Assembly (NCBI RefSeq): GCF_006442965.1
Contig: NZ_VFWX01000004.1
Location: forward strand, 1 to 64,000
Reading direction: 5' to 3'
Length of the DNA stretch: 64,000 bases
Origin: Mesorhizobium sp. CU3
Lineage (GTDB): Bacteria > Pseudomonadota > Alphaproteobacteria > Rhizobiales > Rhizobiaceae
Shown: piece by piece, positions 27,394-36,922 of the stretch
Numbering within the stretch: the first letter of the stretch is position 1
Layout of the letters: the number at the start of each line of letters is the position of its first letter
Translations under genes and position numbers: made by a program
The notes under the pieces: generated by a model
Database searches by the model: none
Seen by the model: only the letters and a program-made list of their open reading frames with translations
Told to the model about the DNA's origin: nothing

Positions 27394-28674
27394 CTACACC
27401 AGCTTCAGGCGGTCGAGGCCGAGGACGCGGGCAAAGATGCCGAACAGCGCCAGCGTGAACACCAGCAGGATGAAGGACAGTGCTGCCGCCATCTCCCAGT
27501 TCAGTTCGACATTGACGTAGTTGGCGATGAAATTGCTGATCAGTTGATCGCTCGCCCCACCGATCAGCGCCGGCGTGATGTAATAGCCGAGACACAGGAT
27601 GAAGGTGAGCATGCAACCGGCCATCACACCCGGGAACACCTGCGGAATGTAAATGCGCCGGAAGGCGGTGAAAGGCCTGGCGCCCAGCGAATAGGCAGCC
27701 TTCATCTGCGAGGGCGGGATAGTGCGCATGACGCTGTAGATCGGCAGCAGTGTGAACGGCAGCTGGATATGCGTCATGGCGATGATCAGGCCGATGCGGC
27801 TGTACATCAGGTCGAGCCGGTCACTGGTGACGCCGATCAGCAGCAGGAAGTCGTTGACCAGACCGAATTTCTGCAGAAGCACCGTCCAGGCCGCGGTGCG
27901 CACCAGGATCGATGTCCAGAACGGCAGAAGCACCGCGACGATCAGGATGGCGGCCAGCCCCTTCGGCACATTGGCGATGAGATAGGCGAGCGGAAAGGCG
28001 AGGATCAGCGTCGCCAGCGTCACCGACGCCGCAACGAAGAAGGTGCGCAAAAACACCTGGATGAATATCGCCTGCTCAGGCGGCACCCTTTCGACGCCGC
28101 CGTCGGCGTTCCAGCGCAGGTCGAGTGCGCTGAGCAGGTAAAACGAGGTGAGGCTGTTTGTGCCGCTCCGGATCGCCGGCCATGTCGTCGGCGCCGACCA
28201 GAACGGCACCGATTTCACCGCGTCGAGCGCGGCCTGACCGTCGGCGTTTTCGAGCTTGCGCACCGTCTTCAACAGTTGGCTGCGCGCGCCCGGCAGGCGG
28301 GCGTTGAGGCTCTTGGCCAATTCATAGGCCGTGCCCTTGGCCTGGTTGTCCTTGAGGTCCGCCGCCAGTGCGGCGAAGGCATCGTCGCCTGGCAGGCCCT
28401 GGCCGTTCCAGCCGGCCAGGGCCACGGTCGTCTTGGGCAAGGCATCCGCGATTGTCGGGTCGTAGACGGCGCGCGAGAGCAAAAGCACGATCGGGATGCC
28501 GAAGCTCAGCGCCAGAAGCACGAGCAGCGGCGCCGCCAACAGCAGCGAGCGCATCCGGTCGCCGAATTCGGCGCGCCGGAGCGCCGCCGACACGGACTTC
28601 AGATCCGCGTCGGCGGCTGACCGGTCGCGGGCCAGCGTCGGCCGGTCGAGTTCGCTGGGCTGGAGCGCCGACAT
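27394..28674 (-). CDS. ABC transporter permease, PotB-like, with large periplasmic insertion
   Basis: A 426-residue permease. After the first helix (about 43-67) comes a hydrophilic insertion of roughly 130 residues (about 70-200), then five further helices with the coupling segment KAAYSLGARPFTAFRRIYIPQVFPG. Ordinary PotB proteins are about 280 residues, so the insertion, presumably periplasmic, is the distinguishing feature; a subset of PotB-like permeases share it. GGAGAGGG precedes the ATG. The upstream gene is the binding protein with 8 bases between. Confidence 0.9.
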   Translation of the reverse strand: MSALQPSELDRPTLARDRSAADADLKSVSAALRRAEFGDRMRSLLLAAPLLVLLALSFGIPIVLLLSRAVYDPTIADALPKTTVALAGWNGQGLPGDDAFAALAADLKDNQAKGTAYELAKSLNARLPGARSQLLKTVRKLENADGQAALDAVKSVPFWSAPTTWPAIRSGTNSLTSFYLLSALDLRWNADGGVERVPPEQAIFIQVFLRTFFVAASVTLATLILAFPLAYLIANVPKGLAAILIVAVLLPFWTSILVRTAAWTVLLQKFGLVNDFLLLIGVTSDRLDLMYSRIGLIIAMTHIQLPFTLLPIYSVMRTIPPSQMKAAYSLGARPFTAFRRIYIPQVFPGVMAGCMLTFILCLGYYITPALIGGASDQLISNFIANYVNVELNWEMAAALSFILLVFTLALFGIFARVLGLDRLKLV

Positions 28675-28682
28675 GCCCTCTC

Positions 28683-29731
28683 CTACTGAGCCAGCCAGGC
28701 GTTGAAGCGCTTGACGAGGTCCTCGCCATAGTCGCCCCAGAACTCGGTATCGGCGACCAGATAAGCGCCGGCCAGATGATCGGGAGCGTTAGGCAGCTTC
28801 GGCAGCGCGTCCGCCGCGACGAAAGAGGCCGCGTCGGTGCGCACCGGCCCGTAGGTGATGTAGCTGGCGAGCTTTGCGTTGTTCTCGGGCTTGCTGATAT
28901 AGGCTAGGTACTTGTAGGCCAGCTCCGGATTGCGCGCGCCCTTCGGGATGGCGATCATGTCGTATTCGAGGATCTGGTTGTTCCAGACGATCTTGAACGG
29001 CTTCTTGTCGGTGTCGATGGCGTTCTGGATGCGGCCGTTCCAGGCGGTGGTCATCACCACTTCCTTGGAGGCCAGAAGCTGCGCCGGCTGCGCGCCGGCA
29101 TCCCACCAGACGATGTCCTTCTTGATCGTGTCGAGCTTCTTGAAGGCGCGGTCGACGCCTTCCGGCGTGGCAAGCACCTTGTAGACGTCGGCGGGCGCCA
29201 CGCCGTCGGCCATCAATGCCCATTCGAGGTTCTGCGCCGGGAACTTGCGCATGGCGCGCTTGCCCGGGAATTTCGTCGTATCGAACAGGTCGAGCACCGA
29301 GGTCGGCGCTTCCTTCAGCACGGTCGGGTCATAGGCGAGGATATCGCCGTAAGCATCGAGACCGACTCCGCAATCCAGCGCCGAACCTTCGATGAATTTG
29401 TCGCGCGGACCGATCTTGGAATAGTCCAGACGTTCGAGGATGCCCGCGTCGCAGCCCTGCAGCACGGTGGCGGTCTCGACCGTCACCAGGTCGATCGGCA
29501 CATTGCCGGTCTCGACCATGGCTTTGACCTTGCCGAGATCGCCGAGATATTCCTGCTCCAGGATCTTCGCGCCGGTCTCCTTGCTGAACGGCTCGAACCA
29601 GGCCTTGCGCTGCGCGTCCTGCCAGGCGCCGCCGCTCGCCATGATCGACAATTCGTCGGCAAAGGCGGCGCCGGCGATGGTCACGAAAGCCGTAGCGGCC
29701 GCGAGCGCAAGAAAAGTCTTCCTCAACTGTG

Positions 29732-29735
<4 letters not shown>
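28683..29735 (-). CDS. ABC transporter periplasmic binding protein (spermidine/putrescine type)
   Basis: A 350-residue PotD-like binding protein with a Sec signal peptide (MTQLRKTF then a hydrophobic stretch, cleavage near AFADE). Internal FDTTKFPGKR and RAFKKLDTIKKDIVWWDAG mark it as a paralogue of the protein at 12040-13044. Its ATG overlaps the stop of the ATPase gene (ATGA). It feeds the adjacent permease pair; the likely ligand is a polyamine or related nitrogen compound, and the linked MocR and FAD dehydrogenase genes hint at an amino-acid-like ligand. Confidence 0.92.
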
Positions 29736-30892
<1,157 letters not shown>

Positions 30893-31002
30893 CGTGCACA
30901 ATCCCGATGCGCTCCGCTGATGCGGCCGGCTGAAGCTGTATGCGGCTTGTGATGCATGTCTCCATCCCTCCGGCAGCCGGTCATCTTAGCCGGCCGCCGA
31001 AA

Positions 31003-31127
31003 CTTGTATGCTCACACAATTGATCTGAATTTGACCATAGATGCATACAAGTTTGCTCGTCAAGCCGGTTTCTGTCGCGATTGTGTGATAAATTTTCACC
31101 AATACCGCTCAATGTGTGATCACACAA
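31003..31127. promoter_or_regulatory. divergent control region between importer operon and MocR gene
   Basis: AT-rich interval with several repeated motifs. CTTGTATGC (31003-31011) and GCATACAAG (31043-31051) form an inverted repeat. TCACACAA/TTGTGTGA occurs at 31012-31019, 31081-31088 and as a perfect palindrome TGTGTGATCACACA at 31113-31126. A minus-strand promoter fits: -35 TTGACG (31063-31058), 18-base spacer, -10 TATGGT (31039-31034), flanked by the inverted repeat. The TTGTGTGA repeats are good candidates for MocR binding. The remaining bases hold no gene that I can support. Confidence 0.6.
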
Positions 31128-31192
31128 GCAGTATTGTCCGGAACAATGTCTTGTGCTAGAGCCTGACGAAAGCCACAGCCGAATCCGTCCGA

Positions 31193-32581
31193 ATGCTCGA
31201 AGATCTCCGCCTCACCGAGGACGAAAATCCGGTCTATCGCCGTCTTGCCGACGCGATCGCCGAGCGCATCGCCGCCGGCAGCCTAGCCGTCGGCGAAAGA
31301 CTGCCGCCGCAGCGCGAGATCGCGCGGGCGCTGGGCATCAACGTCACCACCGTGACGCGCGCGCTGTCGACGCTGCAGGAGCGCGGCCTGCTCGAGGCAC
31401 GGCCGGGGCGCGGCACCACCGTCGCCGCCCGCGAACAGGGCGAACGTCCAGGCTTCGTCTCCGCGCCGAGCGACGAGACCGGCATCATCGATCTCTCGGT
31501 CAACCGGCCGCCGACGTCGGCCTATCTCGATGCGGTCGCGGCACTCCTGCCGCGCCTGCCGCGAGACAAGCATTATCTCGCGCTGCAGGACTATCATCCG
31601 CCGGAGGGACCGCTCTGGGCGCGCGTTGCCGTCGCCGACTGGTTCAAATCAGTCGCCGGCGACGGCGACCCGGGCCGAGTCGTGCTCGCCGCCGGCGCCC
31701 AGCACGGACTGGACGGCGTGCTCGGCGCGGTGACAAGGCAGGGCGAAGTCGTGCTCGCCGACGAAGTCACCTACCAGGGCATCAACGCGCTCTGCCGCGT
31801 GCACGGGTTGGACCTGCGCGGCGTCGCCATGGATCGCGGCGGCATGCGCCCCGACGCGTTCGAGGCCGCCTGCCTGCAGCTTCGGCCAAGGGCCGTCTTC
31901 CTGGTGCCGACGCTGCACAACCCGACCACGATCACGCTGAGCTCGGAGCGCCGGCGCGAGCTAGCCGCGGTTGCCCGCCGCCACAACGTGCTGATCATCG
32001 AGGACGACGTCTACCGTCCTTTGGCCGACGATCCGCCGCCTTCCTTCGCCAGCCTGGAACCGGAGCTGACGATCCATCTCGGCGCGCTGTCGAAATGCCT
32101 GGCGCCCGGCCTGCGCCTCGGCTTCGTCATCGCGCCGCGCCCGATCGCCGGACAGGTCGCCGCGGCGCTGCGCATCAATTGCTGGAGCATCAGCCCGCTG
32201 ACGGCGCTGATCGGCGCCAGACTGATCGAGGAAGGTGCCGCCGCACGCATCATCGACATCCAGAAACAGGAACTGCGCCAGCGCCAGGCGATCCTCTCCG
32301 AAATCCTCGGCCGCTTCGACATCCAGAGCCATCCGACCTCGACGCATGCCTGGCTGCGCCTGCCCGAGCCGTGGCGCGGCGCCGGCTTTGCCCGCACCTG
32401 CCTGGAGCGCGGCGTCGCCTTGCTACCGGGCGATGCCTTCGCCGTCGGCCGCGAACCGGTGCAGCATGGCGTGCGCATCAATGTCGGCGCGGCCCGGTCG
32501 CAGGAGGATCTGCGTTCGGCGCTGACCACCATGGCCGACCTGCTTTCGGCCGGTCATCTGCAACTGCCCGGTTTCGTCTGA
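31193..32581 (+). CDS. MocR-family (GntR/aminotransferase) transcriptional regulator
   Basis: A 462-residue regulator: N-terminal GntR winged helix (about 10-80, with LPPQREIARALGINVTTVTRAL) and a class I aminotransferase-like domain that binds PLP as effector. PLP-site residues are present: HNPTTIT, IIEDDVYR and the Schiff-base Lys in LSKCLAPGLRLGF. It diverges from the importer operon and is followed five bases later by a FAD dehydrogenase gene. It likely activates or represses these genes in response to an amino-containing ligand that reacts with PLP. Confidence 0.93.
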   Translation: MLEDLRLTEDENPVYRRLADAIAERIAAGSLAVGERLPPQREIARALGINVTTVTRALSTLQERGLLEARPGRGTTVAAREQGERPGFVSAPSDETGIIDLSVNRPPTSAYLDAVAALLPRLPRDKHYLALQDYHPPEGPLWARVAVADWFKSVAGDGDPGRVVLAAGAQHGLDGVLGAVTRQGEVVLADEVTYQGINALCRVHGLDLRGVAMDRGGMRPDAFEAACLQLRPRAVFLVPTLHNPTTITLSSERRRELAAVARRHNVLIIEDDVYRPLADDPPPSFASLEPELTIHLGALSKCLAPGLRLGFVIAPRPIAGQVAAALRINCWSISPLTALIGARLIEEGAAARIIDIQKQELRQRQAILSEILGRFDIQSHPTSTHAWLRLPEPWRGAGFARTCLERGVALLPGDAFAVGREPVQHGVRINVGAARSQEDLRSALTTMADLLSAGHLQLPGFV

Positions 32582-32586
32582 AAGTC

Positions 32587-33840
32587 ATGACCTCGACAGT
32601 CGCGCCGAAATCGGTCGAGATCGCCATCGTCGGCGCCGGCGTCGTCGGCCTCGCGACAGCGTTGCGGCTTGCCGGCGCAGGCCGCGAGGTACTGCTCATC
32701 GACCCGAACGAACCGGGCTCTGGCGCCTCGTTCGGCAATGCCGGGACAATAGCCGAATATGCCTGTATGCCGGTCGGCAATCCCGGCGTGCTGCGCGCGC
32801 TGCCGACGCTGCTGCTCGATCCCGACAGCCCGTTCTCGTTGCGTTGGGCAGCGCTTTTCCAGCTCGCGCCATGGCTCATCCGCTTTGCCCGCCAGTCGCT
32901 GCCGGCGGCCACCCGCGCCAATGCGCTGGCGCTTGCCGGCCTGCTTGCCGAAGCCCTGCCGGCCTGGGGCGAGATGGTGCAGGAGGCTGCGCTTCAGGAC
33001 CTGATGCGCCGCAACGGCTGCCTCTATGTCTATCGCCGCGACAGCGATTTCGCCGCCTCCGCGGGCGCTCGGGCCTTGCGCGCCGAACTCGGCGTCCACC
33101 AGCAGGTTCTGAGCGCCGAGCAGGTAGCCGCGCTGGAGCCACGGCTTGCGCAGTTCGAGACCAAAGGCCTCTATTTCCCGGATTCGATCAATGTGAGCGA
33201 TCCCAAGGCGGTGATGGCGCGGCTGGCTGCCGCCGCTGTTGCCAGGGGCACTCAGTTCATCCGCACGAGCGTCACCGGTCTCGCTACAAGTGCCGGCGGC
33301 GTACAGCTGAGCGGCCCGGGCCTCGCCGTCACGGCGCAGAAAGTGGTGATCGCGGCCGGAGCGCGGTCCCGACCGCTTGCCGCACAGGCCGGCGACCGGA
33401 TCCCGCTCGAAACCGAGCGCGGCTACCATCTCGAATTCCAGACCTCGGCGCCCTTGCTCAACCGCCCGGTCTGCCCCGTCGATCTCGGCTTCTACATGAC
33501 GCCGATGGATGGCCGGCTGCGGGTTGCCGGCACCGTCGAGTTGGGCGGCCTCAAGGCGCCGCCCAATCCGCGCCGGCTGGCGCTGCTCGACCGCGGCGTG
33601 CGGCAATTCTTCCCCGATCTCGGCCACCCGTCCTCGCAATGGCTGGGCTTCCGCCCCTCCCTGCCGGACTCGCGCCCGCTCATCGGGCCGTCGGCAAAGT
33701 CACCAAACGTGATATACGCCTTCGGCCACGGCCATCTGGGATTAACCTTGGCTCCGATAACAGCGCGCTGGGTCGCCGGCTTCATTGCCGACTGTGCCAT
33801 GCCGTCGGCAGCCGATTTCGCCGCCGCGCGTTTCCGCTGA
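32587..33840 (+). CDS. FAD-dependent D-amino acid dehydrogenase-like oxidoreductase
   Basis: A 417-residue DAO-superfamily flavoenzyme with the FAD-binding motif VGAGVVGLATALRLA at the N-terminus, GSGASFGNAG as in DadA, and the C-terminal GHGHLGLTLAP. It probably oxidatively deaminates an amino acid or secondary amine, passing electrons to the respiratory chain. Five bases separate it from the MocR gene, so both are one transcription unit. Together with the divergent importer it could take up and oxidise one substrate. D-amino acids or opines are possible; not resolved. Confidence 0.88.
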   Translation: MTSTVAPKSVEIAIVGAGVVGLATALRLAGAGREVLLIDPNEPGSGASFGNAGTIAEYACMPVGNPGVLRALPTLLLDPDSPFSLRWAALFQLAPWLIRFARQSLPAATRANALALAGLLAEALPAWGEMVQEAALQDLMRRNGCLYVYRRDSDFAASAGARALRAELGVHQQVLSAEQVAALEPRLAQFETKGLYFPDSINVSDPKAVMARLAAAAVARGTQFIRTSVTGLATSAGGVQLSGPGLAVTAQKVVIAAGARSRPLAAQAGDRIPLETERGYHLEFQTSAPLLNRPVCPVDLGFYMTPMDGRLRVAGTVELGGLKAPPNPRRLALLDRGVRQFFPDLGHPSSQWLGFRPSLPDSRPLIGPSAKSPNVIYAFGHGHLGLTLAPITARWVAGFIADCAMPSAADFAAARFR

Positions 33841-33933
33841 GCAGCGACGCCAGTCACCGACTTTTCCGAGACATCCCCGAATGCCGTCCTTGGCGTCGGC
33901 TGGCTCAAGCATTCAGTTGGATGGTCGATATCA

Positions 33934-36618
33934 CTATAATCCGGCATGGCCCCGGGATGCGGTACGCTGGCGCGCCATTATCTTGGCCGTTGCTTCCGGC
34001 GTGAGATTGAGCCGAGTGAGAGCTTGCTCGACAAGATCAGGCCAGCCTTCCTCCGTGGCGCCTGCACGCAATGCGTACTTGTCATTGCCGCTGAAAAAGC
34101 CCTTCGTCGCGTGGAAGCCGAGGGCCCGATAAACCTCGAACTGCTCCTCGGTGAAAAACTGGTCGAGGGTGGTTTCCTGCGGAAAGGTAGGATTGACCCT
34201 GCGGTAGTCGCGTATCAAGTCGTTCTCGTCGCCGGTCATACTGGCTTTTATGTAGATGAGCACGCCAGGTTCGGGCGTCTCGGTACCGCCATACTCGATC
34301 TTGCCTACGGCAATGTGCGGCCCGGCGCATTCCCCCACATTGTCGTCAGGTCCGTGTGGGGTCTCTGGAGTAATGCGTCGACTCCAGCGGCTGATTTCTT
34401 CCCAGGGCAAATCTATGCGGACGCCCAGATCGATGCGTATGTATTGCTGGAGCCTGATGAAGGACTCGAAGTTCATTCCAGGGTCTTCCTCCGCATCGGC
34501 AATCACGATCACCTTGCAGCGGCGCTTGATCAGTTGATAGAGACCGAGATTGTCGAAGTGTCCCCCATCGGTCAGATATACGTTCCTCGTCCATTCATCG
34601 AGCAGACCAAAAGCTTCCTTGGCGAAGTAGTAGGGGCCGATGCGCGCGCCACTACCGCGCCATGTCCCGAACAAGGGCAGGCAGCGCGGGTTGGGAAGCC
34701 AGTAGCCGAGCCGGATGTTCAGGACGGCCAGGCTGAACGTCAGCGGTTTGATCGTGCTGGCGCCCATATTCGCCGAGGCGGCTGCGCCCGAAATAGCCAT
34801 GGCCGTGGCCAGATTGACATGCCGATCCACTCTTTCGATTTCAAGTGTGTCGGCATAACCGGTAGCCTCGCTGCCGGTGTAGAGAGGACTGAATATGAAA
34901 GAGTCCGCATTGCGACCGCGACGGTTCAGGAACTTCGACGCCTCCAGATTGACTGCCGTGTTGACCAGTAGGTAAGGCGCATGGGTCACGGCTCTGAGCT
35001 GACTTAGTTTCAGAGTGTCCGGATCGGCCTTTGAACGTCCAACACGGAATGCGTTCAGAAGCGCGGCCAGCGCACTGTATCTGCCCATCCTGCGATCATG
35101 GGCATCCTTTTCCAGGGCGGTCTTCAACCACAGGAAGGACCGGCTCAACCTATCCCTGTAGTAACTGTGCAGGCTATTGGCGTTTGGAGTGACAAGGAGT
35201 GAAATCGCCAGCAATGCAATGAAGGCGGCAAGGTACAAGTACACTATGCTGCCTTTCCCGCCTGCGAGTGTCTCCAGCCACTCCGGCGTGTGCGCATTGC
35301 TGTCGCATTGGGGGGCGGTTGCCGGTACCGCAGAAGCCGCCGTGCAAACCGCCATGGGCCTGCAGGATTGATCGCTACACAATGGTGTTGCAACACATGC
35401 CGGCGCAGCGATGGCGGGGGTGCATCCAGTTTCGCGAGCCTTCCCTCCCCGGTCATCCCACTGTATCGCAACATAAGCGAGCAGGATGTAACAAGCCCAT
35501 ATAGCGACGGGCACAAGCAGCGCTCCGACATAGACCGCCAAGCGGCTGCCCCAATGCTTGAGGAACCCGGTCCAGCTATTGTCGCCAAGTGTCGCTTGAG
35601 CGACCTTGAGCAGCTTGGACCCGAATATTCCGAATGCGCCGACGGCCGCGCCAAGAAAGCTCCATACGCTTGAGTACTGAACGCTGTAGCTGTGCAGGAA
35701 AACGCCCAACCAACCCGCTTCCCCGGTATCGGTTGGATATCGGTTGAGATGCGCCGCGTCGAACAGGCCAACGAGGACAAATGCCTGCAGATCCAGCAGG
35801 GCGACGAGACCGCAAAGGACCGCAAAGGCGGCAAGAACAGCCCCACCGGCCTCGCGCTGCGCAAGGGTCGTCCTGATCCATTCCCGAGGCCTGTTCGACA
35901 GGATGACGTAAGCAACTTGGACGACAACGAACACAGTCCCGATGAGGATCACCCATCCGAAAATACCCAACTTGCCGGCCATGAAAGTTGGCTGCGATAT
36001 CCTCAGATCGGCCTCGTTCGGATTTCGCCAGACCGTGAAGGCGGCGGCGCCAAAAACAATGCAAAGCAGCATCACCGCGTTGACGAGCAGTCCTCTGACC
36101 AACACCATAATGCCAGCCAGCGCATCCCAGACACCACCGGGCACCAGATAGTTGGCAAAGTCGCGAAGATGCTGCGTCTCGATCGTCTCGGCCTGGTCGA
36201 GCGAACTCTTGTAGGGAAACCTCCCGTCTTTGTCGTGGAACATCCCGGCCACGGTTGACGCACCGATATATGTGCCGCCGGAGACCGTCGAGAGATAGTC
36301 GAAATTGTCCAGGGTGCGGCGCCCGTCTTTGTCCGGGATTGACGCGTCGAGGCCCTGCAGAACGCCGAGGCAGAATGCCGCCGATCTGATCCCACCCCCG
36401 GAGAGGGCGAGGCCGGTAAGCTCCATCCGGCTCCGCAGCCGCGTCGCCGGCTGGCCGAGCTCATCGCCGGGCCCATCGACGGAGGTTACTTTCCAAGCGC
36501 TTTCACCCAAGGAAGAACCACTGGAAGTGAAACTTTGACGTCGTGAGTTGATTACGTCGCGTTCGCGTTCAAGAACCCGTTTGAACTCGACTGTCCCGTT
36601 ATCACGCTCGTCAACCAC
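33934..36618 (-). CDS. patatin-like phospholipase with an integral membrane domain
   Basis: An 894-residue protein. The split patatin domain has the oxyanion loop GGGIRSAAF (74-82), nucleophile Ser113 in TVSGGTY, and the dyad Asp684 in TDGGHFDNLG. Between the two halves lie about five or six membrane helices (roughly 167-197, 217-241, 259-288, 318-335, 361-386, 456-477), and a loop at 399-438 contains six cysteines. It should hydrolyse acyl chains from membrane lipids. The start is GTG at 36618 with a purine-rich but distant ribosome site; an ATG at residue 65 would still keep the active site. Its GC is visibly lower than that of neighbours, suggesting acquisition. Nearby fatty-acid-dioxygenase-like genes may use its products. 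Confidence 0.85.
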   Translation of the reverse strand: MVDERDNGTVEFKRVLERERDVINSRRQSFTSSGSSLGESAWKVTSVDGPGDELGQPATRLRSRMELTGLALSGGGIRSAAFCLGVLQGLDASIPDKDGRRTLDNFDYLSTVSGGTYIGASTVAGMFHDKDGRFPYKSSLDQAETIETQHLRDFANYLVPGGVWDALAGIMVLVRGLLVNAVMLLCIVFGAAAFTVWRNPNEADLRISQPTFMAGKLGIFGWVILIGTVFVVVQVAYVILSNRPREWIRTTLAQREAGGAVLAAFAVLCGLVALLDLQAFVLVGLFDAAHLNRYPTDTGEAGWLGVFLHSYSVQYSSVWSFLGAAVGAFGIFGSKLLKVAQATLGDNSWTGFLKHWGSRLAVYVGALLVPVAIWACYILLAYVAIQWDDRGGKARETGCTPAIAAPACVATPLCSDQSCRPMAVCTAASAVPATAPQCDSNAHTPEWLETLAGGKGSIVYLYLAAFIALLAISLLVTPNANSLHSYYRDRLSRSFLWLKTALEKDAHDRRMGRYSALAALLNAFRVGRSKADPDTLKLSQLRAVTHAPYLLVNTAVNLEASKFLNRRGRNADSFIFSPLYTGSEATGYADTLEIERVDRHVNLATAMAISGAAASANMGASTIKPLTFSLAVLNIRLGYWLPNPRCLPLFGTWRGSGARIGPYYFAKEAFGLLDEWTRNVYLTDGGHFDNLGLYQLIKRRCKVIVIADAEEDPGMNFESFIRLQQYIRIDLGVRIDLPWEEISRWSRRITPETPHGPDDNVGECAGPHIAVGKIEYGGTETPEPGVLIYIKASMTGDENDLIRDYRRVNPTFPQETTLDQFFTEEQFEVYRALGFHATKGFFSGNDKYALRAGATEEGWPDLVEQALTRLNLTPEATAKIMARQRTASRGHAGL

Positions 36619-36922
36619 TGCGCGCCGCCCAAGCTTCCTCCGCTAACTATTCCATCCGGTCATAGCCCAATGTCAAGAAAATTCCAGAAAGGATAAACAA
36701 TTCCGCAGATACAGCGCGGCGAAAAAACAAGAAATACATCAAAGATATCGTTGATAGTTCCGCCGCCTCGGCAATGTTAGACATTTCACAGTCAAATCTT
36801 CCGACACCGTTCAGATTACCGTCATCTGTCGATATCATTCGTAAGTACTTTCTACCCGTTGCACCTCGCAACATCGCGCTTTTCGACGGCAGGCCTGAAG
36901 CGCAGTCCGGGGGACATTGCCG
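36619..36922. other. AT-richer divergent intergenic region
   Basis: About 300 bases between the divergent patatin and ThDP-enzyme genes, clearly lower in GC than the surroundings. Apart from the doubtful small reading frame listed separately I see no RNA gene, repeat or clear operator; it should hold promoters for both directions. Confidence 0.5.
36647..36838 (-). CDS. possible small membrane protein upstream of the patatin gene
   Basis: A 63-codon reading frame with one strongly hydrophobic stretch toward its C-terminus (SLMYFLFF, then ELFILSGIFLTLG). It ends 28 bases before the patatin start on the same strand, in an AT-richer gap. An internal ATG at 36784 would give 45 residues. No convincing ribosome-binding site precedes either start and I recognise no family, so it may be chance. 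Confidence 0.2.
   Translation of the reverse strand: MISTDDGNLNGVGRFDCEMSNIAEAAELSTISLMYFLFFRRAVSAELFILSGIFLTLGYDRME

Noticed and set aside
27544..28620. Plus-strand open frame of about 360 codons opposite the PotB-like permease
   Set aside because: Composition is low-complexity Arg/His/Gln/Asp typical of antisense frames, with no recognisable domain; the minus strand encodes a clear membrane protein.
33845..33898. CGACGCCA / TGGCGTCG inverted repeat as a bidirectional terminator between convergent genes
   Set aside because: The 8-base arms are 38 bases apart without a T-run on either side; too weak to support.
33934..36618. Patatin as an effector of a CBASS-type antiphage system
   Set aside because: No cyclic-nucleotide synthase (CD-NTase), ubiquitin-like or HORMA/TRIP13 genes are nearby, and the protein has its own membrane domain unlike CapV effectors.
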